A program made the position numbers and the translations under genes. The notes under the pieces are model-generated. The model was given only the letters and a program-made list of their open reading frames with translations. It ran no database searches and had not been told where the DNA came from. Below, in pieces: positions 1 to 6,398 of a DNA stretch of 14,165 bases (positions are counted from its first letter, which is position 1; each line of letters begins with the position of its first letter). The DNA is from Thermoproteota archaeon (lineage in GTDB: Archaea > Thermoproteota > Methanomethylicia > Methanomethylicales > B66-G16), in NCBI GenBank assembly GCA_003649085.1, contig QMQV01000038.1, positions 1 to 14,165 on the forward strand, given 5' to 3'.

Positions 1-2
1 AA

Positions 3-1550
3 ATAGAGGTCTTAAGGCAGCTAGGAATAAATCCACGACTTTTTGAGCAGTTTAAACTTCTCTATGCTACGTTGTTATCAGTTCCTAATAGGCAAGTCGC
101 GCTTCTCTTATCAGCTTTACCTAAACCTGTTATTGTTCAAAAAGTGCTACAGCAGGAAGCCAGTAGCTTAATATTGGTAGCTTCGCTTGCAAGGCTTAAG
201 CAAAACATCATTAACGTAGTTAGAGGCCTCGAAATTCCAACACTTACGCTTCCTTCGTCGCTACCAGAGGATTTGGATCAAGCTTTAAGCCAAGTAGCTT
301 CGCGCATTCAAGAGCTCGAGGATAAACTATCTTCAGCTAAAAAACAGCTTGAAGAGATTAAATCCAAACACGGAAGCTTCGTGCTTAAGCTAAAGGGCGT
401 AATGTACGATGTCTTAAACGTGTTATCGGTTAGACAGAGCGCAGAGCTGTCTGAGAAATGGGTTAAGCTTGAAGGCTATGTTCCAGCATCTGAAGTGCCG
501 AAGATGGTTGAAGAGCTTAAGAACTTCCTAAATAATAAGGTCATAGTTTTCAGCAAAGAGGAGCATTCTTCAAGTGAGGTGCCAGTTCTCTTCAGGTACC
601 CTGCCTTAATTAAGCCATTTGAGATGATAACGGTTCTCTTCGGCTATCCATCGTACACGGAGATTAACCCCACACCAATACTTGCGATAACGTTCCCACT
701 GATATTCGGCATGATGTTTGGCGACTTAGGCCACGGAGCTGTACTACTGATTGCTGGGCTAATAGTATATAAGAAGATGGCGGATATCACGCTTAAGTCA
801 CTGGGCTTGATTTTTTCAATGTGCGGGGTCTTTGCCATGCTCTTTGGCATAATGTTTGGCGAAGTCTTCGGGCTACATCCATTTGAACCGCTGTTATTTA
901 GCCCAATACACAGCGTAATGGACATGATAAAGCTATCAATACTTGTCGGTGTGGTTCACATAACTAGTGGCTTAATACTGAAGATGATTAACGAATACCA
1001 CAAGAGAAATTACTTAGATCTCGCGTTAGTTGAAGTTCCAAAGCTGGCAATGTACATGGCTGGCGTTTACCTTGTCTTTGCCTATGGGATAGACTTAGAC
1101 GCTTGGTTCAAAGGACCCATTGTAGCCCTACTAATCCCGGTGTTTGTGTTAATGTTTGGAAAAGCGATAGCATCTACTGTCTTACATAAAGGTGAGCATA
1201 AGCTAATATCGCTCATAAGCGAATACGGCTTTGAGTCCTTTGATATGTTGATAAGGTTCTTGTCAAATACCGTATCCTATGCGCGAATATTCGCCCTATT
1301 GATTGCTCACTGGGCCTTGACGATGGTGTTTTACATTATAGGGGGCTTAGCTTCAGGTATACCAGGCGGAATAGTACTATACGCAATAATAGTTGTGCTG
1401 GGCAACATAATCGTAATAGCGCTAGAAGGTATCATAGCTTTTGCCCAAAACCTGAGGTTACACTTCTACGAGTGGTTTAGCAAATTCTATGAAAACGGAG
1501 GGATACCATTCTCGCCCTTCAAAACTTCAGTATCTCTATCAAGCTCCTAG
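3..1550 (+). CDS. atpI: A-type (V/A) ATP synthase subunit I, 5'-truncated by window edge
   Basis: This is the membrane stator subunit of the archaeal A-type ATP synthase, equivalent to eukaryotic V-ATPase subunit a. It supports the rotor ring and carries the proton or sodium half-channels. The frame is open from base 3, so the start lies to the left of the window; the TTG at 72 is probably internal. About 515 residues are visible against roughly 650 for the family, so an N-terminal part is missing. A soluble coiled-coil segment (about 280-380) precedes a hydrophobic C-terminal half with about seven or eight membrane spans. Family signatures are FGMMFGDLGHG (near 705-737), SYARIFALLIAH with the arginine at 1284-1286 that matches the essential arginine of yeast Vph1 (R735), and LRLHFYEW near the end. 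The stop lies one base from the stop of the convergent subunit C gene. Confidence 0.95.
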   Translation: MEVLRQLGINPRLFEQFKLLYATLLSVPNRQVALLLSALPKPVIVQKVLQQEASSLILVASLARLKQNIINVVRGLEIPTLTLPSSLPEDLDQALSQVASRIQELEDKLSSAKKQLEEIKSKHGSFVLKLKGVMYDVLNVLSVRQSAELSEKWVKLEGYVPASEVPKMVEELKNFLNNKVIVFSKEEHSSSEVPVLFRYPALIKPFEMITVLFGYPSYTEINPTPILAITFPLIFGMMFGDLGHGAVLLIAGLIVYKKMADITLKSLGLIFSMCGVFAMLFGIMFGEVFGLHPFEPLLFSPIHSVMDMIKLSILVGVVHITSGLILKMINEYHKRNYLDLALVEVPKLAMYMAGVYLVFAYGIDLDAWFKGPIVALLIPVFVLMFGKAIASTVLHKGEHKLISLISEYGFESFDMLIRFLSNTVSYARIFALLIAHWALTMVFYIIGGLASGIPGGIVLYAIIVVLGNIIVIALEGIIAFAQNLRLHFYEWFSKFYENGGIPFSPFKTSVSLSSS

Positions 1551-1551
1551 C

Positions 1552-2607
1552 CTACAACGTCATGTTTTCCTGAATGACTTGCGGAGAAAGCCCTTTTTCA
1601 ACTCCTTGTGAAGCAGCTATGAGGTTTCTAACCTCGATCTCCTTTAACTTGAGATACGCCATTATGGTGCCGAAGTGAAATCTAGGCTCTATGAAAGCTT
1701 TATTAGCTAATAAAACCTCTTCCCGCCTAACTTTTTTCTCAGCCTCTCGTATTGCCTCTTCTGGAGGTTTATTAACATCGAAAAATTTTCTATATCGTGT
1801 ACTCGCCAGTTTTTCAACGATTTTATCAGCCTTGACTTCCATTAACAATGCCTCGACTTCCTTGTCTTTGAGCTCGTAAAATTTTTGAAGAAGTAACTCT
1901 CTAATCACTTGGACATCAATATTCCAAACGCTCCCTCTGAGAATAGTCATTAAGTTGTAGATGTCAGTTTCAAAGCCCAGGAACCTTAAGGCCTTATTTT
2001 TATCAAGCTTGTCAAGCTTGTCGTAAGCTTTCCAAAGCCTTAGGTAAAATTGTTTATCGATGGCAGCGTCTATAACTGCTACCAAACCAAACTTTTTAAA
2101 TAGCTCGTAGGCGTAAGAACCGGCTTCTTCGATTTCCTCAATTTCAGAAAATATGCTTAAAGCTTTTTCAACATTTTCCGCTTCTAATGCTCTAAGCGTC
2201 AAATTCCATGCTCTGGGGCTTAGCTTCTCAACGTTGAAGAGCCTTGATCTCGCTTCCTCAGCTGATATCTTAGATATCTTACTCTTTAAGACTATCTTTA
2301 AGTTATCGTAGAGAAACCTCCTAGTCAAAACTTCAAGAAATGTCTTAGCCTTACTAGGAGCATGTTTTAGAGCGTCAGCTACATCTCGCGCGTAGCTTTT
2401 CATAAAGGCTTCTTCAAGCTTATCTGCCGTAATAGGTGGTGTTAACTCAGAGAGCTCTACCGCATACCTAGTGTCTCGAAGCCTTGAAACAAGTTCGTCT
2501 AAGCTACCTGCTTCGCTTAAAGACAGAAACAAGCTCTTAGGAATTAATACCCCCTTTCTAGCCGAAACTTGAGTTATCACATAGGCATACTGTCTCGCCT
2601 TACTCAA
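1552..2607 (-). CDS. atpC: A-type (V/A) ATP synthase subunit C
   Basis: Subunit C (V-ATPase d/AC39 family) is the funnel-shaped protein that links the central rotor stalk to the membrane ring. The product is 351 residues, the usual length, soluble and highly helical, with the typical N-terminal segment rich in R/K and Y (SKARQYAYVITQVSARKG) and an AC39-like body (RFLYDNLKIVLKSKIS, then LRALEAENVEKAL). The C-terminus, with EIEVRNLIAASQGVEKGLS, also fits the family. The start is TTG at 2607, supported by a purine-rich GGTGGGGAG a few bases upstream and by the adjacent atpH stop only 3 nt away. It is probably translated from the same mRNA as atpH and trmI. The gene converges on atpI with a single base between stops, which leaves no room for separate terminators. 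Confidence 0.9.
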   Translation of the reverse strand: MSKARQYAYVITQVSARKGVLIPKSLFLSLSEAGSLDELVSRLRDTRYAVELSELTPPITADKLEEAFMKSYARDVADALKHAPSKAKTFLEVLTRRFLYDNLKIVLKSKISKISAEEARSRLFNVEKLSPRAWNLTLRALEAENVEKALSIFSEIEEIEEAGSYAYELFKKFGLVAVIDAAIDKQFYLRLWKAYDKLDKLDKNKALRFLGFETDIYNLMTILRGSVWNIDVQVIRELLLQKFYELKDKEVEALLMEVKADKIVEKLASTRYRKFFDVNKPPEEAIREAEKKVRREEVLLANKAFIEPRFHFGTIMAYLKLKEIEVRNLIAASQGVEKGLSPQVIQENMTL

Positions 2608-2610
2608 CTC

Positions 2611-2958
2611 TTACTCCCCACCTTTAATGACCACGGATACAACATAGTCAGCAGCTTTTTCAACTCTATCGCCAACTACCTTTTGAAGCTTCTCAACTTC
2701 CTTAGCATGCTCCTTTAAAATTTCCTCGCGCTTAGCTTTTGCCTCTTCAATAGCCTCCCTAATCAACCTCTCTCCTTCTTTCTTGGCGAGCTCCTCAGCT
2801 TTGACTTCAAGTTCATATGCGAACTCTTCAGCTTTCCTTACGATCTCCTCAGCTCTAGCCTTAGCTTCCTCTTCAACAGCCTTCGCAACCTCTTCAATTT
2901 TTCTGAGCTTTTCAGCTATGTCGCGTGCCGACAAGGTAAAGCCCCCTTTTAGGCTCAA
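2611..2958 (-). CDS. atpH: A-type (V/A) ATP synthase subunit H (peripheral stalk coiled coil)
   Basis: The product is a 115-residue protein that is almost wholly one long charged helix rich in K, E, A and R (for example KAVEEEAKARAEEIVRKAEE), ending in a short hydrophobic segment, ADYVVSVVIKGG. This matches archaeal subunit H (Thermus subunit G), which pairs with subunit E in the peripheral stalk. The globular C-terminal domain of subunit E is absent, so E is a less likely identity. No ATG is available. The first TTG is at 2958 with only a weak upstream motif (GAGATTAG). A second in-frame TTG at 2934 has GGGGG about 8 nt upstream and would give 107 residues, closer to the family length. The gene lies 20 nt after trmI and 3 nt before atpC, so all three are probably one transcription unit. 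Confidence 0.8.
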   Translation of the reverse strand: MSLKGGFTLSARDIAEKLRKIEEVAKAVEEEAKARAEEIVRKAEEFAYELEVKAEELAKKEGERLIREAIEEAKAKREEILKEHAKEVEKLQKVVGDRVEKAADYVVSVVIKGGE

Positions 2959-2978
2959 ACTAATCTCAAAATATCTCT

Positions 2979-3803
2979 TTAAGGCTTTCTCGCAGCAGTA
3001 ATATAGCCTGTATGCCCTATCATTAAGGTTTGAGGTCTAGTTTCACCACTCCTAACCTTATACTCCCTGACGATAGCTTCAATTACGCTCACGTCTACAA
3101 AACCAGCTTTCTCCATAGCCTCTACAAGCTTTTCAACTTGATTAATAGTTGGGTTAAAGCAAACCATAAATCCTCCATGTCTAAGAGCACGATGAGCGTG
3201 TTCGGCTACAAGCCAGGGCGTGGGCATGTCCAACATAACGCAATCCACATCGCTTTCATCAATACCAGCTGTTATGTCCTTGAGCTTTAACTCAACATAT
3301 CCATCTAATCCAAGTTTCTTAATGTTCTTAGCTGCTTGTTTCAAGAACTCCTCTCTAATCTCATAGCTATAGACCCTGCCATCCGGTCTGACGTGGTAAG
3401 CTAAGAAGCTCGTCAAAGCACCACTGCCGGTCCCTGCCTCTACTACTCGGCATCCTGGGCCTACATTTCCAAGCATTAGCATAAGCGCCATATCCTTCGG
3501 ATAAATAATCTGCGTCTTTCTAACGATCTTATATATATGGTCAATTAATGAAGGCTTAACTGCTAAAAAAGAGACTCCCATACTAGTTTTTATCTCACAG
3601 CCATACTCCATACCGATTAAGGAGCTTATGTCTACGACCCCCTTATGTGTGTGAAAAACCTTGCCCTCCTCTACCTTAACTAGCCACTTCCTCCTCTTAT
3701 CCAAGTAGAGCATTACGTGATCTCCATGCGAAATCTTCTCGCTCAAGACTTTCCACGCTCTAAAGACATCAGGCAAAAGAGCACTTTTATACCTTAGCTG
3801 CAA
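2979..3803 (-). CDS. trmI: tRNA (adenine-N1)-methyltransferase TrmI
   Basis: TrmI uses S-adenosylmethionine to make m1A in the T-loop of tRNA (position 58, and 57 in some archaea), which stabilises tRNA at high temperature. The 274-residue product has an N-terminal beta domain (about 26-70, GDHVMLYLDKRRKW then FHTHKGVVDISSLIG), the linker signature RKTQIIYPKD (95-104), SAM motif I VVEAGTGSGALT (120-131), the acidic YEIREEF (147-153), the catalytic-region DMPTPW (192-197), and the C-terminal RPQTLMIGHTGYITAARK that is typical of the family. The start is TTG at 3803; an in-frame stop lies at about 3831-3833 and no ATG lies between. No Shine-Dalgarno is visible, but an AT-rich TATA-like element sits about 27 nt upstream, so the message may be leaderless. 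The neighbour atpH follows by 20 nt. Confidence 0.92.
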   Translation of the reverse strand: MQLRYKSALLPDVFRAWKVLSEKISHGDHVMLYLDKRRKWLVKVEEGKVFHTHKGVVDISSLIGMEYGCEIKTSMGVSFLAVKPSLIDHIYKIVRKTQIIYPKDMALMLMLGNVGPGCRVVEAGTGSGALTSFLAYHVRPDGRVYSYEIREEFLKQAAKNIKKLGLDGYVELKLKDITAGIDESDVDCVMLDMPTPWLVAEHAHRALRHGGFMVCFNPTINQVEKLVEAMEKAGFVDVSVIEAIVREYKVRSGETRPQTLMIGHTGYITAARKP

Positions 3804-3824
3804 TGTGTTAAGAAAAGGAGGTAT

Positions 3825-3836
3825 AGAATATTATTA
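3825..3836 (-). promoter_or_regulatory. Candidate promoter for the trmI-atpH-atpC unit
   Basis: The minus strand reads TAATAATATTCT, centred about 27 nt upstream of the trmI TTG at 3803. With no Shine-Dalgarno in front of that TTG, this fits a leaderless message. The region also holds an AGGAGGT-like motif, but only on the opposite strand. Confidence 0.4.
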
Positions 3837-3854
3837 GAGGTTAGGAAAAAGAGC

Positions 3855-4703
3855 TTAATACCCAACAAACACTACTTCGCTTGGCTTACCTCTCTTAAAG
3901 AATTTTTCAGGTATTTCATAAACTTTCTTAAACTCCCCATGTTCTCCTGGCCTTATCTCAACTTTCTTTTCAAAGCCAAGTTTAGTAAGTAGGTCGCCGA
4001 TTTTACTCATCACCGAAGAATACCTAGAAGCGTAAACGATCCCTCCTTTGCCATTCTCCCATAGCACGAAACCCTCCGTAGCGCCTTTATGCATAAAGGC
4101 CAACTTAACGTCCTTGCCTATAACCATGAACGCTGCTGTGTTATTGCCTTCCACCTTGTCAAATAAGATGTCAAGCGCTTTATCAACTCCATAGGCATTA
4201 ACTAGCATATCAAAGTAATGTGCTAAGACCTCTGAACCGCAAATCTTTCCTTTCTCCTCCGTAGCTAGCCTATGTTCAGAACTAAGCTCGCTTCTAATTT
4301 CAGATAAGTTTGTCACGTTACCGGCGTGAGATGATATAACCTTGACATTAGGATTACATGAGACTATGTACGGCTGAAGATACTCAAAGTACTTAAGCGT
4401 GTCCCACCAATACTCGTCATACACGCCTCTCACATGGCCGATGTAAATGTTTGAGTAAAGCTGTGTCAACTCGCCAAACTCTTCTTCCAGCTTAACAGCT
4501 ATGTTAACGCACGGAGATCCTATAGCCCTAGCTTGCCTCAGAAGCCACTTATCACCCCAGTAAATTAAGAGCCCTGCACCGGATTTCCCAATGGATAAGC
4601 CGTGAGGCTCAATGGACTGATCCTCTTCAATAGCCCATAAACCTCTAACAGCACTTTTGAAATCTATATCTTCGTAGGCAACGTAGCCGAAAATCCCGCA
4701 CAT
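3855..4703 (-). CDS. Stand-alone class II glutamine amidotransferase-like protein
   Basis: The N-terminus MCGIFGYVAY is the class II (Ntn, PurF/GlmS type) amidotransferase signature. Removal of Met would leave Cys as the N-terminal nucleophile, so I place the start at ATG 4703; ATG 4709 and TTG 4712 would add residues in front of the Cys. The 282-residue protein has only the amidotransferase fold and no phosphoribosyltransferase, SIS or synthetase domain. Recognisable elements are GHVRG (arginine at residue 92), SHAGNVTNLSEIRSEL (125-140), GSEVLAHYF (156-164) and IRPGEHGEF (250-258). Compared with PurF, the oxyanion-hole Asn of HNGN is Ala127 and the Asp of SDTEVL is Gly156, so the glutaminase site is altered. 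A TATA-like element lies in the 79-nt gap upstream. Its partner and substrate are unknown. Confidence 0.8.
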   Translation of the reverse strand: MCGIFGYVAYEDIDFKSAVRGLWAIEEDQSIEPHGLSIGKSGAGLLIYWGDKWLLRQARAIGSPCVNIAVKLEEEFGELTQLYSNIYIGHVRGVYDEYWWDTLKYFEYLQPYIVSCNPNVKVISSHAGNVTNLSEIRSELSSEHRLATEEKGKICGSEVLAHYFDMLVNAYGVDKALDILFDKVEGNNTAAFMVIGKDVKLAFMHKGATEGFVLWENGKGGIVYASRYSSVMSKIGDLLTKLGFEKKVEIRPGEHGEFKKVYEIPEKFFKRGKPSEVVFVGY

Positions 4704-4748
4704 GTTCATCAACCAGGTCTAAAAACTGATTTGTAGTTTTGTGCAACG

Positions 4749-4762
4749 CTTATAATTAAGCT
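4749..4762 (-). promoter_or_regulatory. Candidate promoter of the amidotransferase-like gene
   Basis: The minus strand AGCTTAATTATAAG is TATA-like and includes inverted arms GCTTA/TAAGC. The gap between tenA and the next gene is 79 nt, so an independent promoter is plausible. A start about 26 nt downstream would leave a leader of roughly 25 nt. Confidence 0.4.
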
Positions 4763-4782
4763 TTAACGTCTTTGCTGCAAAG

Positions 4783-5445
4783 TTAAACTGTCCAAGACTC
4801 CATCTTGTAAGCCATGTCCCAAAACATGTACTCAAATCTACTAGCTGTCTTGAATATCTTGGAAAGCTTATCGTAGCTAAAAGCCTCGATGTAAAGTTCT
4901 TCCACAAGCTGTTTAAGCATTTCAACTAGCCTTAGGTAGTCATTAGATAGGTACACCTTAGCCCACTCAACATAAAGCCCAACGCGATTATCTTTCAACT
5001 TCTCCTCATGGTGCTGAGCAATTTCGGCGTAGCTCCAAAAACATGGAAGCGTGGCTATAAGCCCCTCTAACACGCTGTTTAATGCACACGTTGATATTAA
5101 GAAGCTAGTATAAGAAAGGTTTGTTGGAGCAACTTCAGCCTTAACAGCTTCTTCAAGTGTAAGCCCAAGCTTAGCTAAAAGCTTCTTATAGCTTTCAAGC
5201 TCAGTCGTAGCATCTAAGTAAGCTATCTCCAAAACCTTTTGGGCTACCTTAAAGTCGTCTGCTTTAGCTGCCATAATGCTATAGCACTTAGCCATGGCAA
5301 CTAAGTAGTTATAATCTTGAATAGCGTAGAACTTGAACTTTTCAAGGGGCAAAGAACCAGAGTACAGCTCAACTACGAAGGGATGTTCCTTAATCTTACG
5401 CCAAATAGCATCAGAATCAGCTCTTAACCTCTCGACAACCCCCAA
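4783..5445 (-). CDS. tenA: TenA-family aminopyrimidine aminohydrolase (thiaminase II)
   Basis: TenA proteins hydrolyse aminopyrimidine breakdown products of thiamine to hydroxymethylpyrimidine for salvage; some also cleave thiamine. The 220-residue all-helical protein keeps the Bacillus subtilis TenA active site at the same residue numbers when started at TTG 5445: Asp44 in QDYNYL, Tyr112 in SYTSF, Cys135 in LPCFWSYAEI, and Glu205 in FEYMFWD. This places it in the Cys-containing TenA_C group. GGAGGT lies 7 nt upstream of the TTG, which supports the start. An ATG between the two (5447-5449) is out of frame; removing one G from the following run of five would bring it into frame. A TATA-like element lies just upstream in the 50-nt gap after tatD. 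No other thiamine genes are in the window. Confidence 0.9.
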   Translation of the reverse strand: MGVVERLRADSDAIWRKIKEHPFVVELYSGSLPLEKFKFYAIQDYNYLVAMAKCYSIMAAKADDFKVAQKVLEIAYLDATTELESYKKLLAKLGLTLEEAVKAEVAPTNLSYTSFLISTCALNSVLEGLIATLPCFWSYAEIAQHHEEKLKDNRVGLYVEWAKVYLSNDYLRLVEMLKQLVEELYIEAFSYDKLSKIFKTASRFEYMFWDMAYKMESWTV

Positions 5446-5452
5446 ACATTAA

Positions 5453-5458
5453 ACCTCC
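5453..5458 (-). promoter_or_regulatory. Shine-Dalgarno that fixes the TTG start of tenA
   Basis: GGAGGT on the minus strand is 7 nt from TTG 5445 and only 3 nt from the out-of-frame ATG at 5449. Spacing favours the TTG. The ATG frame stops after ten codons. Confidence 0.7.
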
Positions 5459-5472
5459 TAGAATAGCTAGAC

Positions 5473-5486
5473 AAACTATAATAGTG
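5473..5486 (-). promoter_or_regulatory. Candidate tenA promoter
   Basis: The minus strand has CACTATTATAGTTT, a TATA-like element that is also nearly palindromic (ACTAT-A-ATAGT on the plus strand). A start about 26 nt downstream would fall just before the GGAGGT, giving a short leader with a ribosome binding site. Confidence 0.4.
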
Positions 5487-5495
5487 AAAAGCTAT

Positions 5496-6233
5496 TTAAC
5501 TTCTCCTTAACGCTTTTCCAAAAGCCTTGTAGAAGTTAGCTTCGATGGACAAAGCCAACTCTTCAACAGAAATAGCTTTATGCTCGGCTAATAACCTAAT
5601 CGCATCAGCTATCATATCAGGTGAAAGCCTCCTACCTCTATACACGTAGGGACCATCGCTTTCAGACAATAAACACTTAACATCAGCTTCGACAACAGCC
5701 TCTAAGTGCTTAGGCTGAATTGATATAGACGGGTTTACAGTAACGTAAAACCCCGCTTCTTCGATTTCTTCAAGTAAATCTAGAGGACCGGTATACCAAT
5801 GCAGTAAGGCTATGTTAACTTCATACTTTAGAAGTAAGTCAAAGACCTCTTTCCAAGCATCTAAGGCATGGGCGTTAACGACCAAGTCGTATTCCCTGGC
5901 CATATTTAAGAAAAACTTAAAAAACTCAAGCTGCTTACCATAGCTTTCAACGTAAAATCTCTTATCAAGGCCTATCTCACCTAAGCATCTAATGTCATCT
6001 CTATCTCTTAAGAGAAGCTTAAACTCCTCTAAGACTGTCGCGTCAGAGCTTCCAACTTGCCAGGGATGAACTCCTACGCACGGAATCACATTTGAAAACT
6101 TTTCAGCTAATTCGAGTGTCTTAAGAGAAGACTCGTAGTCGTCAGATACAGCTACGATGACGTAGTCCTTAAACTTCTCAACTTCGTCCAAGCTAAATTC
6201 GTGAAGGTGGCAGTGGGCATCGTATATCTTCAT
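5496..6233 (-). CDS. TatD-family metal-dependent hydrolase
   Basis: This is a TIM-barrel amidohydrolase of the TatD family, whose members include metal-dependent DNases. Numbered from the ATG at 6233 (245 residues), the metal ligands are all visible: H7 and H9 in DAHCHLHE, E86 in GEIGLD, H122 in NAHA, H145 in LLHW and D193 in SESDGP. CVGVHPWQ near residue 55 is also typical. The length is slightly short for TatD (usually about 255-265) but no core element is missing. A TTG directly before the ATG could add one residue. A TATA-like TTTATTAG on the minus strand about 30 nt upstream suggests a very short leader. tenA follows after 50 nt on the same strand, but it has its own candidate promoter. 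The true substrate cannot be told from sequence. Confidence 0.88.
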   Translation of the reverse strand: MKIYDAHCHLHEFSLDEVEKFKDYVIVAVSDDYESSLKTLELAEKFSNVIPCVGVHPWQVGSSDATVLEEFKLLLRDRDDIRCLGEIGLDKRFYVESYGKQLEFFKFFLNMAREYDLVVNAHALDAWKEVFDLLLKYEVNIALLHWYTGPLDLLEEIEEAGFYVTVNPSISIQPKHLEAVVEADVKCLLSESDGPYVYRGRRLSPDMIADAIRLLAEHKAISVEELALSIEANFYKAFGKALRRS

Positions 6234-6260
6234 CAAGAGCCTAGACGTGAAAAAAGTAGC

Positions 6261-6268
6261 TAATAAAC
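6261..6268 (-). promoter_or_regulatory. Candidate tatD promoter
   Basis: TTTATTAG on the minus strand is centred about 31 nt upstream of ATG 6233, so the leader would be only a few bases long. A second AT-rich patch (GCTTATAG, 6282-6289) is further upstream. Confidence 0.35.
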
Positions 6269-6375
6269 TCTCTCATACGTCTATAAGCTAACATATTATC
6301 GACAGTAGACGAAAACAGCAAAGCTGAGCTTGTAAAATCCATGGCAGGCGTCCGTCGCTTAGCGAAAAGCCTAAT

Positions 6376-6386
6376 TACTTTAAACC
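6376..6386 (+). promoter_or_regulatory. Candidate ppsA promoter
   Basis: TACTTTAAACC contains a box A-like TTTAAA. Its distance to ATG 6399 (about 17 nt) is too short for the usual geometry, but it is about 28 nt from the in-frame TTG 6411. Either the true start is the TTG or another weaker element (CTAATTAC, 6371-6378) is used. Confidence 0.3.
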
Positions 6387-6398
6387 ACATTATTCATA

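Noticed and set aside
2783..3001. Plus-strand frame opposite atpH, rich in Ser and Ala
   Set aside because: It is the antisense of a low-complexity coiled coil (K/E/A codons give S/F/A on the reverse), not a gene.
4719..4925. Short minus-strand frame of 68 codons overlapping the end of tenA
   Set aside because: It is in another frame of the conserved TenA C-terminus, has no ribosome site and resembles no family.
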